Positions 1 through 8,828 of a DNA stretch of 64,000 nt are shown here, in pieces. Made by a program: the position numbers and the translations under genes. The notes beneath the pieces were generated by a model. The model was not told the origin of the DNA, did not search any database, and saw nothing but the letters and a program-made list of their open reading frames with translations. This DNA is from Sphingobium naphthae (GTDB lineage: Bacteria > Pseudomonadota > Alphaproteobacteria > Sphingomonadales > Sphingomonadaceae). The stretch lies in contig NZ_JAJGNO010000006.1 of assembly GCF_020782235.1 (NCBI RefSeq), forward strand, positions 124,001-188,000, in the 5' to 3' direction. How positions within the stretch are numbered: position 1 is the stretch's first letter; the number at the start of each line of letters is the position of its first letter.

Positions 1-135
1 ATCGCTCGCCGCTGCGGCGCGCTCGGCCGGCCGCTCCAGCACATGCATGGCGGCCCAGGCGCCGCCGCCCAGGGCCAGGCCGATCGCCAGCTTGGGACCA
101 ATGCTTTTCGCCAGTGCCTTGATCAACGCTGCCAT
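1..135 (-). CDS. Small membrane-anchored protein, N-terminal part (runs off the window)
   Basis: Only the first 45 codons are present because the gene continues past base 1. Translation from ATG at 135 gives MAALIKALAK followed by a short hydrophobic stretch (about residues 12-30, rich in Gly, Ala and Leu), then a charged Ala/Arg/Glu segment. This suggests a single N-terminal membrane segment or an uncleaved signal. The start is chosen because AGGAGG lies at 143-148, seven bases upstream; an in-frame ATG at 141 would almost touch that site. It lies 40 bases downstream of maeB on the same strand. I do not recognise a family and assign no function. Confidence 0.5.
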   Translation of the reverse strand, partial: MAALIKALAKSIGPKLAIGLALGGGAWAAMHVLERPAERAAAASD

Positions 136-175
136 CGTCATGCCTCCTGTCGGGGCGCAGGATAGGGCGGAAAGG

Positions 176-2449
176 TTAAGCGACGCCTTCCCGCGCCACC
201 TCGGCTGCCGCGATCGCGGTCAGGTTGAGGATGCCGCGCGAAGTGACTCCGGGCGTCAGCACATGAATGGGCTTGGACAGGCCCATCAGCATCGGGCCCA
301 CCGTCGGCGAGCTGGACGATGCCGACAGGGCAGTCAACGTGATGTTGGCCGCATCCAGATTGGGCATGACCAGCAAATTGGCCGACCCTTCGAACCGGGA
401 ATCGGGGATCAGCCGCTCGCGCAGCGCCTGGCTGAGCGCCGCATCCGCATGCATTTCGCCGTCGACCGCCAGATGGGGCGCCATGTCGCGCACCTTCTTG
501 TAGGCGCGGCGCATCTTGCGCGCGCTGTCGGTATGCGACGATCCGAAATTGGAGTGGGACAGCAGGGCGACGCGCGGCTTCAGGCCGAAATGCGCGATCT
601 CCGCCGCCGCCGCGATCGTCATTTCCGCGATCTGGTCGGTAGTGGGATCGGGCACCATATGCGTGTCGGTGATGAACAGCGCGCCCGCGTCCAGGATCAG
701 GCCGGACAGCGCATAGACGCGGCTGTGGCTCGGCACCCGGTCGATGATGCGCAGCACATGTTCGACCTGCCCCCAATATTCGGACCGGCCGCCCACCAGT
801 GCGGCATCGACGCGCCCGGTGCGCAGCAGCATGGCGGCGGTGACGGTCGGGCGGCGATAGACATGGCGCAAAATCTCGTCGGCCGGCACGCCCTTGCGCG
901 CGGCGACGGCGCGATAGGCCTCGACCAGTTCGCCCATCACCAGATGGTCGGTCTCCGGATCGACGATCTCGACATCGCGGTCCAGGTCGAAGCTCAGCCC
1001 CAGTTCGGGCAGCTTCTGCTCCAGGATGCGGCGACGGCCGACGATGGTCGGGCGGACGATCCCTTCGTCCAGCGCGTCACGGATCGCGCGCAACACGCGG
1101 TCATCCTCGCCCTCGCCATAGGCAATGCGCGTGCCGCTGCCGCGCGCGGCTTCGAACACCGGCAGCATCAACTGGCCCGACCGGGTATTCTGGTGCGTCA
1201 GGCTGCGCTTGTAATCGTCGAGGTTCAGCGTCTTCTTCGCGACGCCGCTGTCCATCGCGGCCTTGGCCACCGCGACCGCGATCTCGCCGATCAGGCGCGG
1301 GTCGAACGGTGTCGGGATAATATAGTCCGCGCCGAACACCAGCTTGCGGCCGCCATAGGCCTGCGCCACGCTGTCATGGGCGGGCATGCGGGCCAGGGCC
1401 GCGATCGCGTCGGCGGCGGCGACTTTCATCGCCTCGTTGATCTGCGTCGCACCCACGTCCAGCGCGCCGCGGAAGATATAGGGGAAGCACAGGACATTGT
1501 TGACCTGGTTGGGATAGTCCGACCGGCCGGTGGCGATGATTGCGTCCGGGCGCACTTCGCGCGCGGCTTCCGGGCGGATTTCCGGCTCGGGATTGGCGAG
1601 CGCGAAGATCAGCGGATTGGGCGCCATCAGCGGCAGCCATTCGGGCTTCAGCACGCCCGGCGCCGACAGGCCCAGGAACAGGTTCGCGCCCGGCAGCACG
1701 TCGGGCAGGGTGCGCGCATTGGTGGTGCGGGCATAGCGCGCCATATTCGGCAACATGCCTTCGCGCCCGGCATGGATGACGCCATCCTTGTCGGTCATCG
1801 TGACGTTTTCGATCGGCAGGCCCATCGACACCAGCAGGTCGACACAGGCCAGCGCCGCCGCGCCCGCGCCCGACGTCACCAGCTTCGCATCGGCCAGCGT
1901 CTTGCCCTGCAGCACCAGCGCGTTGCGCACGGCGGCGGCGACGACGATGGCGGTGCCATGCTGGTCGTCATGAAAGACCGGAATGTTCATCCGCTCCTTC
2001 AACCGGCGCTCGATCTCGAAACATTCGGGCGCCTTGATGTCTTCCAGGTTGATGCCGCCGAAGGTCGGCTCGAGCAGCGCGACGGCCTCCACGAAGGCGT
2101 CGGTGTCGGTGGTGTCCACCTCGATGTCGAACACGTCGATGTCGGCGAATTTCTTGAAGAGGACGGCCTTGCCCTCCATCACCGGCTTGGACGCGAGCGC
2201 GCCGATTGATCCCAGGCCCAGCACCGCCGTGCCGTTGGAAATGACCGCGACCAGGTTGCCGCGCGCGGTATAGTCCATCGCCTTGTCGGGATCGGCGGCG
2301 ATCTCGACGCAGGGCGCGGCGACCCCCGGCGAATAGGCCAGCGCCAGGTCGCGCTGGTTGACCATGCGCTTGGTCGGCTCGATGCGGAGCTTGCCCGGTT
2401 GCGGATAGCGGTGATAGTCGAGGGCTGCGCGGCGGGTATTGTCGTCCAT
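176..2449 (-). CDS. maeB: NADP-dependent malic enzyme, MaeB type with C-terminal phosphotransacetylase-like domain
   Basis: Decarboxylates malate to pyruvate with NADP+ in the cytoplasm, supplying NADPH and pyruvate. The 757-residue length is that of the fused bacterial MaeB. Residues 1-170 form the malic domain, with the EGK lysine near 94 and the metal-site motif FHDDQHGT at 159-166. A GAGAAAL nucleotide-binding loop lies at 194-200. From about residue 430 to the end is a phosphate acetyl/butyryl-transferase-like domain, regulatory in characterised MaeB proteins. It follows the lysR gene by 10 bases and is probably co-transcribed with it. Malate synthase is divergent across the same promoter region, so malate production and consumption may be co-controlled. 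High confidence in identity; cofactor preference is from family knowledge. Confidence 0.96.
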   Translation of the reverse strand: MDDNTRRAALDYHRYPQPGKLRIEPTKRMVNQRDLALAYSPGVAAPCVEIAADPDKAMDYTARGNLVAVISNGTAVLGLGSIGALASKPVMEGKAVLFKKFADIDVFDIEVDTTDTDAFVEAVALLEPTFGGINLEDIKAPECFEIERRLKERMNIPVFHDDQHGTAIVVAAAVRNALVLQGKTLADAKLVTSGAGAAALACVDLLVSMGLPIENVTMTDKDGVIHAGREGMLPNMARYARTTNARTLPDVLPGANLFLGLSAPGVLKPEWLPLMAPNPLIFALANPEPEIRPEAAREVRPDAIIATGRSDYPNQVNNVLCFPYIFRGALDVGATQINEAMKVAAADAIAALARMPAHDSVAQAYGGRKLVFGADYIIPTPFDPRLIGEIAVAVAKAAMDSGVAKKTLNLDDYKRSLTHQNTRSGQLMLPVFEAARGSGTRIAYGEGEDDRVLRAIRDALDEGIVRPTIVGRRRILEQKLPELGLSFDLDRDVEIVDPETDHLVMGELVEAYRAVAARKGVPADEILRHVYRRPTVTAAMLLRTGRVDAALVGGRSEYWGQVEHVLRIIDRVPSHSRVYALSGLILDAGALFITDTHMVPDPTTDQIAEMTIAAAAEIAHFGLKPRVALLSHSNFGSSHTDSARKMRRAYKKVRDMAPHLAVDGEMHADAALSQALRERLIPDSRFEGSANLLVMPNLDAANITLTALSASSSSPTVGPMLMGLSKPIHVLTPGVTSRGILNLTAIAAAEVAREGVA

Positions 2450-2459
2450 GGGCGCGGCC

Positions 2460-3383
2460 TTAGAGGCTTGGTTCCGCTAGGGCAATGGCCGAACGCTCCC
2501 AGGGGGGACGGGGCGCATAGAGGCCGGCCAGAAAATCGATGAACACGCGCATCGTGCGCGGCAGATTGTCCTGCGGCAGCCATAGCGCGAACAGGCCGAC
2601 ATCGGCCGATCCCTGATGGTCCGGCAGGATCTGGCGCACATGCCGGGCGGCCAGCGCCTCGCTGACGTCCCACAGCGATCGCAGCGCGATGCCCGCGCCG
2701 GATAGGCAGAGTTCGCGCACCATTTCGCTGCTGTTGGTGCGCACGATGCTGCGGCCGTCCACCTGCACAGGGCCGCGCGGTCCGACCAGCCGCCAGGGCA
2801 ATTGCCCGTCGGCGGCGAGCAGGCGATGCCCGCGCAGGTCGGACAGGCGCGCGGGCGCGCCATGACGCGCCAGATAATCCGGGGCGGCGCACAGGATGCG
2901 GCGATTGTCCGCCAGCCGCCTTGCGCTGAGGCTTCTCCCCGGATCGGCGGCGATGCGGATGGCGATGTCGACCCGCGCGTCGATCAGGTCGACATAGTCG
3001 TCGCTGAGGTCGATGCTGAGGTCGACCTGCGGATGGGCGTCGAGGAAGCGGTGCAGATGCGGCGCCAGGTGCATGCGGCCAAAGGAGGTGGGCGCGGTCA
3101 CGCGCAGCGGCCCCGCGGCGATCGCCGCCGCTCCGGTGACGCGCCGTTCCGCCTCGTCCAGCGCGGCCAATATGCCGCGCAGGTCGGCATGCAGCCGCTC
3201 GCCCGCCGGCGTCAGCGCCAGCCTGCGCGTCGTGCGATGCACCAGCTTCGCGCCCAGCCGTTCCTCCAGCCGGGACAGGCGCTTCGACATCATCGCCGGC
3301 GAAATATGCAGCCGCCGCCCGGCCGCCGCCAACCCGCCTTCGTCCACCACCGTCACGAACAATTCATGGTCGGCATCCATCAT
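2460..3383 (-). CDS. LysR-family transcriptional regulator
   Basis: A 307-residue LTTR with an N-terminal winged helix-turn-helix (about residues 12-60, helices around ISPAMMSKRLSRLEERLG) and a C-terminal effector-binding domain (about 90-295). LTTRs bind DNA as tetramers and usually control a divergent gene together with their own. Here the divergent gene is glcB (start 3515) and the gene 10 bases downstream on the same strand is maeB, so glyoxylate/C4 metabolism is the likely target, by context only. ATG at 3383 is followed by a second ATG at 3380; either could be used. The effector is unknown. Confidence 0.93.
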   Translation of the reverse strand: MMDADHELFVTVVDEGGLAAAGRRLHISPAMMSKRLSRLEERLGAKLVHRTTRRLALTPAGERLHADLRGILAALDEAERRVTGAAAIAAGPLRVTAPTSFGRMHLAPHLHRFLDAHPQVDLSIDLSDDYVDLIDARVDIAIRIAADPGRSLSARRLADNRRILCAAPDYLARHGAPARLSDLRGHRLLAADGQLPWRLVGPRGPVQVDGRSIVRTNSSEMVRELCLSGAGIALRSLWDVSEALAARHVRQILPDHQGSADVGLFALWLPQDNLPRTMRVFIDFLAGLYAPRPPWERSAIALAEPSL

Positions 3384-3417
3384 ATTCGTTCACCACAGGA
3401 ATGACTATGTTCGAATA
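3383..3417. promoter_or_regulatory. Inverted repeat TATTCG...CGAATA at the lysR start, in the lysR/glcB divergent region
   Basis: Arms TATTCG (3383-3388) and CGAATA (3412-3417) are separated by 23 bases. LTTR autoregulatory sites often overlap the regulator's own start, so this is a candidate operator. The arms are short and chance is possible. Confidence 0.25.
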
Positions 3418-3514
3418 ATAGCGTCTACACGGCATAATGTTAATCGCCTACATAGGCGTCGATGCCGTCATCCGCGCTGGCGCGAAACCGACGGGTGATG
3501 TTGGGAGATGCTGA

Positions 3515-5626
3515 ATGACCGACCGCATGATCGACAAGTCCGGCCTGAAGGTCGCGGCGCCGCTCGCCGATTTCATCGACACGCGCGCCTTGCCGGGCAC
3601 TGGAATCGCCCCCGACGCTTTCTGGGCGGGCACAGCCGCGATCCTGGCGCGCTTCGCGCCGGAGAATGTCGCCCTGCTGCGCAAGCGCGATACGCTGCAG
3701 GCGCAAATCGACAGCTGGCATGAACAGCGCCGGGGCCAGCCCCATGACGCCGCCGCCTACCAGCAGTTCCTGCGCGACATCGGCTATCTGGTCGCCGAAC
3801 CCGCGCCCTTCGCCATCGGCAGCACCCATGTCGATGATGAAGTCGCGCGGCTTGCCGGGCCGCAGCTGGTCGTGCCAATCCTCAACGCCCGCTTCCTGCT
3901 CAACGCCGCCAATGCGCGCTGGGGCAGCCTGTACGACGCGCTCTACGGCACCGACGCGATTTCCGGCGCGGCGGCGGGGAAGGGCTATGACCCACAGCGC
4001 GGCGCGCAGGTCATCGCCTGGGCCAAGGCCTTCCTGGACGATGCCATCCCGCTGGCGAGCGGCAGCTGGGCCGACCTGTCGAGCGACGACATCCGCCTCG
4101 CCGACCCGTCGCAGTTCGTCGGCACGAGCGGGAAGGGCAAGCTCTTCCGCCACAATGGCCTGCACATCGAAATCGTGTTCGATCCGGACCATCCGATCGG
4201 CGCGACCGATCCAGCGGGTATTGCCGACGTCATCCTCGAATCCGCGCTCACCACCATTTGCGACCTGGAGGATTCGGTCGCCGCCGTCGACGCGGCGGAC
4301 AAGGTCGCGGCTTATGCCAACTGGCTCGGCCTGATGCGGGGAGACCTTAGCGATACGTTCGAAAAGGGCGGGGCGATGATGACTCGCGCGCTCAACCCGG
4401 ATCGCGCCTACACCGCGCCCGACGGCAGCCGCTTCACCTTGCCCGGCCGCAGCCTGCTCTTCGTCCGCAATGTCGGCCATCTGATGACGACGCCGGCCGT
4501 GCGCTTGCCGAACGGGGACGAAGCGCCCGAAGGGCTGATCGACGGCATCGTCACGAGCCTGATCGCGCTCCACGACCTCAACGGTCGCAACGCCAACAGC
4601 CGCGCCGGCAGCGTCTATATCGTCAAGCCCAAGATGCACGGGCCGGACGAGGTCGCCTTCACCGATCGCCTGTTCGACGCGATCGAGGATATGCTGGGCA
4701 TGGCGCGCCACACGATCAAGGTCGGCGTCATGGACGAGGAACGTCGCACGTCGGCCAATCTCTCCGCCTGCATCCATGCAGTGAAGGACCGCATTGTCTT
4801 CATCAATACCGGCTTCCTCGACCGCACCGGCGACGAAATGCACACGTCGATGCAGGCCGGCCCGATGATCCGCAAGGGCGAGATGAAGACGAGCGACTGG
4901 ATCACCGCCTATGAGGATCGCAATGTCCAGATCGGCCTTGCCTGCGGGCTCAGCGGCCGGGCGCAGATCGGCAAGGGCATGTGGGCCGCGCCCGATCGCA
5001 TGGCCGACATGCTCGAACAGAAATCGGGCCATCCCCGAAGCGGCGCCAACACGGCCTGGGTTCCGTCACCCACGGCCGCGACGCTGCACGCCACCCATTA
5101 TCACCGCATCGACGTGTTCGCGCGCCAGCAGGAGCGACAGGCGGAGGGCATCGCCCCGCTCGACGCCTTGCTGACCATCCCCGTCGCTGTCGGTCGCAAC
5201 TTTTCCGAAGAGGAAATCGCGCAGGAACTGGACAATAATGCCCAGGGCATCCTCGGCTATGTCGTGCGCTGGGTCGATCAGGGCGTCGGCTGCTCCAAGG
5301 TGCCCGACATTCACGACATCGGCCTGATGGAGGATCGCGCGACGCTGCGCATCTCCTCGCAGCATATGGCCAACTGGCTGCTGCACGGCGTCTGCACGGC
5401 CGATCAGGTCGATGCCGCGCTGCGCCGCATGGCGGCCAAGGTCGATGCCCAGAATGCGGGCGATCCGCTCTATCAGTCGATGAGCGGCCGCGAGGAGGCG
5501 AGCCTTGCCTTCCACGCCGCGCGCGCGCTCGTGTTCGACGGGGTCGCTCAGCCCAGCGGCTATACCGAACCGCTCCTCCACGCCTTCCGCGCCAGGAAGA
5601 AGGCGGAAGCGATGGAGATGGCCTGA
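3515..5626 (+). CDS. glcB: Malate synthase G
   Basis: Condenses glyoxylate with acetyl-CoA to malate and CoA in the cytoplasm. The 703 residues fit the large monomeric G isoform (about 720), not the 530-residue A form. Conserved stretches are visible: [15 protein letters not shown] with the active-site arginine, the aromatic-rich core around [11 protein letters not shown], and [15 protein letters not shown] with the C-terminal catalytic-base aspartate. The ribosome site GGGAG lies seven bases before ATG 3515. It is transcribed divergently from lysR-maeB. No isocitrate lyase gene lies in the window, so glyoxylate could come from glycolate or purine routes or from an aceA elsewhere. Confidence 0.97.
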   Translation: MTDRMIDKSGLKVAAPLADFIDTRALPGTGIAPDAFWAGTAAILARFAPENVALLRKRDTLQAQIDSWHEQRRGQPHDAAAYQQFLRDIGYLVAEPAPFAIGSTHVDDEVARLAGPQLVVPILNARFLLNAANARWGSLYDALYGTDAISGAAAGKGYDPQRGAQVIAWAKAFLDDAIPLASGSWADLSSDDIRLADPSQFVGTSGKGKLFRHNGLHIEIVFDPDHPIGATDPAGIADVILESALTTICDLEDSVAAVDAADKVAAYANWLGLMRGDLSDTFEKGGAMMTRALNPDRAYTAPDGSRFTLPGRSLLFVRNVGHLMTTPAVRLPNGDEAPEGLIDGIVTSLIALHDLNGRNANSRAGSVYIVKPKMHGPDEVAFTDRLFDAIEDMLGMARHTIKVGVMDEERRTSANLSACIHAVKDRIVFINTGFLDRTGDEMHTSMQAGPMIRKGEMKTSDWITAYEDRNVQIGLACGLSGRAQIGKGMWAAPDRMADMLEQKSGHPRSGANTAWVPSPTAATLHATHYHRIDVFARQQERQAEGIAPLDALLTIPVAVGRNFSEEEIAQELDNNAQGILGYVVRWVDQGVGCSKVPDIHDIGLMEDRATLRISSQHMANWLLHGVCTADQVDAALRRMAAKVDAQNAGDPLYQSMSGREEASLAFHAARALVFDGVAQPSGYTEPLLHAFRARKKAEAMEMA

Positions 5627-5650
5627 CGGCGTCGTTCTCCAACTTGGCAA

Positions 5651-5684
5651 GCCTGCCGGGCTGCGTTAGCCCTCACCGGCAGGC
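5651..5684. terminator. Hairpin between glcB and the GST gene, possible intrinsic terminator
   Basis: Perfect 9-bp arms GCCTGCCGG (5651-5659) and CCGGCAGGC (5676-5684) lie 25 bases after the glcB stop and just before the ribosome site of the GST gene. There is no T-run, so it may attenuate or terminate weakly rather than strongly. Confidence 0.4.
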
Positions 5685-5699
5685 AGCCTGGGAGGCATC

Positions 5700-6326
5700 A
5701 TGACCATCATCGTCCATCATCTGAACAACAGCCGGTCGCAACGCATCCTCTGGCTGCTGGAGGAACTGGGCGAACCCTATGACGTCCGCCGCTACGAACG
5801 CGATCGAAAGACCATGCGCGCGCCCGCCGCGCTGCGCGCCGTTCACCCGCTCGGCCGCTCCCCGGTGGTGGAGGTCGACGGTCATCGCCTGATCGAGACT
5901 GGCGCGATCATGGACTATCTGGTAGCCCGCGCCGGCAACCGTTTCGGGCCGCCCGCCGATGCGCAAGGCGCGATCCGCTATCGCCAGTTCCTCCATTATG
6001 CCGAAGGGTCGATGATGCCGCCGCTGCTGGCGCTGCTCGTCGTCGGCAAGCTCGGCCTGCTGGGCCGTCCCGCCCGGCCCACCGTGCAGCGGATGCTCGA
6101 CGATCATCTCGACTGGCTCGAAACCGAGCTGGCGAGCCGCCCCTATTTCGCCGGCGACGCCTTTACCGCCGCCGACATGATGATGAGCTTCCCGCTGGAA
6201 GCGTCGCGTTCGCGCGGCGGCCTGGACCAGAGCCGGCCCAGCCTGATCCGCTGGCTTGATGAAATGCATGCGCGCCCCGCCTATCAGGCGGCGCTGGCGG
6301 CGGGAGGCCCTTATGCCTATGCGTGA
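5700..6326 (+). CDS. Glutathione S-transferase family protein
   Basis: A 208-residue cytosolic GST. The N-terminal thioredoxin-fold domain (about 1-80) carries NNSRSQRILWLLEELG, with an early serine where Ser-type GSTs have the catalytic residue, and the glutathione-contact stretch GRSPVVEVDGHRLIETGAI. An all-helical C-terminal domain follows (about 90-205). GSTs conjugate or exchange glutathione on electrophilic substrates; the substrate cannot be read from sequence. GGAGG lies four bases before ATG 5700. The stop overlaps the next gene by 14 bases, so the two are probably translationally coupled. Confidence 0.93.
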   Translation: MTIIVHHLNNSRSQRILWLLEELGEPYDVRRYERDRKTMRAPAALRAVHPLGRSPVVEVDGHRLIETGAIMDYLVARAGNRFGPPADAQGAIRYRQFLHYAEGSMMPPLLALLVVGKLGLLGRPARPTVQRMLDDHLDWLETELASRPYFAGDAFTAADMMMSFPLEASRSRGGLDQSRPSLIRWLDEMHARPAYQAALAAGGPYAYA

Positions 6327-7572
6327 TCGGCGCAGCATCTTGCACATGGCTGCTGTCGGCTTCGCTGTCGGCATCGTCAGTCCGCGCCTCTTCGCGCAGG
6401 AGCGAGCGGCCGAAGCCTTGCGCCCGCTGACCGGCGGCGTCGCGCCGATCGGCAAGGCCGAACGCGCCGATCGCCTCCGGCGCGCGCAGGCGATGATGCA
6501 GCGGGAGGGGATCGACGCGCTGCTGGTCGAACCGGGGGCGAGCCTCATTTACTATAGCGGCATACGCTGGCACCGGTCGGAGCGATTGACCGCCGCCGTC
6601 ATTCCCGCAAGCGGCGCGCCGCTCATCATCTGCCCCTTTTTCGAAAAGCCCTCGATCGACGAATCGCTGGCGATCCCTGCCGACGTGCGCGTCTGGCAGG
6701 AGCATGAAAGCCCCTATGCCCCCATCGCCGACTTCCTGACCGCCAGGGGCCTTGCCAAGGGCCGCATCGCGATCGAGGAAAGCGTTCGCTACTTCGCGGT
6801 CGACGGCCTTCAGGCCGCGCTGCCCGCGGCGACGCTGGTGCGTGATCCGGTCACCCGCGCCTTGCGGATGCGCAAGACAGCGGCGGAGATCGCCCTGATG
6901 CAGGCGGCGGCGGATGTCACCATGGCCGCCTATCGCTGGACCTATCCGCGGGTGAAGGCGGGCATGACCCCGGCCGACATCGGCGCGCTGATGAGCGCGG
7001 CGACGCAGCAGCTGGGCGGCAAGGTCGAATTCAACCTGGTGCTGCTGGGCGAGGCGGCCGCCTATCCGCATGGATCGGGCAAGCCGCAGGCGGTGCAGGC
7101 CGGCGAGGTGGTGCTGATGGACTGCGGCTGCACGGTGGAGGATTATCAGTCCGACATCAGCCGCAGCTGGATTCACGATGCGACGCCAACGCCGCAGCAG
7201 CGCGCCGTCTGGAACGACGTGGCGCGGGGCCAGGCGATCGCGATCGAAGCGGCCCGGCTGGGCGTCCCGGCGGGGGCGGTCGACGATGCGGTGCGCGCCT
7301 TTTACGAACAGCGCGGCTACGGCCCCGGCTACAAGCTGCCGGGCCTTTCCCACCGCACCGGCCACGGCATCGGCATGGAGGGGCATGAGCCGGTCAACCT
7401 CGTCCATGGCGAAACGACGCCGCTGGACGTCGGCATGTGCTTCTCCAACGAACCCGGCCTCTATCTTCCGGGGGTCATGGGCATCCGCATGGAGGACTGT
7501 TTCCACATGACCCCGCAAGGCCCCGCCTGGTTCTCCCACCCGCCCGCCTCGATCGAGGCGCCGATCGGGTGA
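6313..7572 (+). CDS. Exported M24 (Xaa-Pro aminopeptidase/creatinase-fold) metallopeptidase
   Basis: A 419-residue protein with an N-terminal creatinase-like domain and a C-terminal pita-bread catalytic domain. All five dinuclear-metal ligands are present: D270, D281, H351 (in GHGIGMEGHE), E380 (NEPGLYL) and E394 (RMED), so it should be a working Xaa-Pro-type peptidase or relative. The N-terminus MPMRDRRSILHMAAVGFAVG looks like a twin-arginine signal, suggesting folded export to the periplasm. ATG 6313 is chosen because GGGAGG lies five to six bases upstream; ATG 6319 is an alternative. It overlaps the GST gene by 14 bases. The peptide substrate is unknown. Confidence 0.9.
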   Translation: MPMRDRRSILHMAAVGFAVGIVSPRLFAQERAAEALRPLTGGVAPIGKAERADRLRRAQAMMQREGIDALLVEPGASLIYYSGIRWHRSERLTAAVIPASGAPLIICPFFEKPSIDESLAIPADVRVWQEHESPYAPIADFLTARGLAKGRIAIEESVRYFAVDGLQAALPAATLVRDPVTRALRMRKTAAEIALMQAAADVTMAAYRWTYPRVKAGMTPADIGALMSAATQQLGGKVEFNLVLLGEAAAYPHGSGKPQAVQAGEVVLMDCGCTVEDYQSDISRSWIHDATPTPQQRAVWNDVARGQAIAIEAARLGVPAGAVDDAVRAFYEQRGYGPGYKLPGLSHRTGHGIGMEGHEPVNLVHGETTPLDVGMCFSNEPGLYLPGVMGIRMEDCFHMTPQGPAWFSHPPASIEAPIG

Positions 7573-7627
7573 GGCAGGCGGCCGATGTTCCGGAGCGCAT
7601 CGACGAGGATATGCCGGGCGAGGGGGA

Positions 7628-8674
7628 TCAGGTGCCTTCCAGCATCTTGGTCAGCTTGGCTGTGAAGACGGTGGGATCGATCTCGAAATGCCGGACGCCC
7701 GTGATGCTGGGATCGTAGCTCACCACACCATTTTCGGGCAGGATATAGCCGACGCGTTGCCGCCGGAAATTGCCGATGCGCGATTGGCATTCGGCGAGAT
7801 AGTTCATCGCCATCACGCGGCATCCGGCCGGCGAAAAGAGCGCGTTGTGCATCGCGCTGGAGAATTCCCCGACGATATGGCGCGCGTCGGCGAACAGCGC
7901 GATTTGTTCCTGCAAGGGCAAGCGTTCGGGACTGACGCTTTCGAAGCCATGGCTCGCGGCGATGTCGCGCAACTGGTCCGCATTGGCCAGGACGCGGTAG
8001 GACTCGACACGGCGTTCCACGAAGATGCGGCGCTTTGGTCCGTCCTCGGACTTGTGCGGCGCGGCGAGTTGCTCCAGCTGATTTTGCACGACATCCGGAT
8101 AGATATAGCGATTGCCCCAGCGGGGAATGAGCAGGCGCTGCACGACGATGCTGTCGTGCAGGTCCTTGGTTTCGATCGGAACATCGGGCAACAACAGTGC
8201 GATCCATCGCAGGGCGTAGGATGGCGCATCGCTGGGGATCAGGATGGGGATGGTGGCCAAAGACGGATCCCGATGGATCGCCGCCCGGATCAGGAGCAGG
8301 CGCGGCATCGCTTCCAGCAGGAAATGGCCGTAGATGACGCAATTATAGTTCCAGATGGACCAGGCGCTGGCGATCTGCCGCGTCCCTGCAGTCGCGCGCG
8401 CAAACTGCCCGACATAAGCCGGATCGGCATATTTTCGAACGACATAGCCCGGGAACAGCCCGATCTTGAATTCATGGTCCAGATCATCGAGGATCAAGGG
8501 GATGCAAGGGCCGACAAGTTCGACATTCTCGAACGCCCAGATGGTTGCCGGCGGCGTTTCGACGGCATAGGCATGGTTTTGCTGGATCAAGGGGGTCAAC
8601 CCGTCATTCCACAGCATCGGGACGGCTGGTGTCTTCCTGACGCTCCGCCATTCCGCGAAAACCTGTGCCGCCAT
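7628..8674 (-). CDS. Glycosyltransferase family 61 (DUF563) protein
   Basis: The 348-residue protein has the GT61/DUF563 hallmarks: a central YGHFLLEAMPRLLL segment and a C-terminal FADARHIVGEFSSAMHNALF segment that matches the family's nucleotide-sugar-binding region. Such enzymes add sugars during capsule, LPS or protein glycosylation. The acceptor is unknown and there is no neighbouring polysaccharide cluster. ATG 8674 is preferred over an upstream TTG (8686) because GGAG sits six bases before it. By eye the gene is somewhat less GC-rich than its neighbours, compatible with more recent acquisition. It converges on the M24 gene. Confidence 0.85.
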   Translation of the reverse strand: MAAQVFAEWRSVRKTPAVPMLWNDGLTPLIQQNHAYAVETPPATIWAFENVELVGPCIPLILDDLDHEFKIGLFPGYVVRKYADPAYVGQFARATAGTRQIASAWSIWNYNCVIYGHFLLEAMPRLLLIRAAIHRDPSLATIPILIPSDAPSYALRWIALLLPDVPIETKDLHDSIVVQRLLIPRWGNRYIYPDVVQNQLEQLAAPHKSEDGPKRRIFVERRVESYRVLANADQLRDIAASHGFESVSPERLPLQEQIALFADARHIVGEFSSAMHNALFSPAGCRVMAMNYLAECQSRIGNFRRQRVGYILPENGVVSYDPSITGVRHFEIDPTVFTAKLTKMLEGT

Positions 8675-8828
8675 TCCTAACTCCAAACCGTGCGCAAATT
8701 TCAGGCCCTTACAGGCTGCGGCGCGAATGACAAGCTTGCTCGGGGTTCGCCTGCACCCCTGTGCACAGCGCGGGAGCCGACGAAAAGCGCCGCTTGTGCG
8801 GCGGACCGCTTGGCACTAAATCGCCCCC

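Noticed and set aside
47..2209. 720-residue open frame on the plus strand opposite maeB
   Set aside because: Low-complexity His/Arg/Gly-rich shadow of maeB, with no recognisable domain; typical of antisense frames in GC-rich DNA.
3440..5032. 530-residue minus-strand frame opposite glcB
   Set aside because: Arg/Asp/Gly-rich shadow of malate synthase, which has clear motifs on the other strand.
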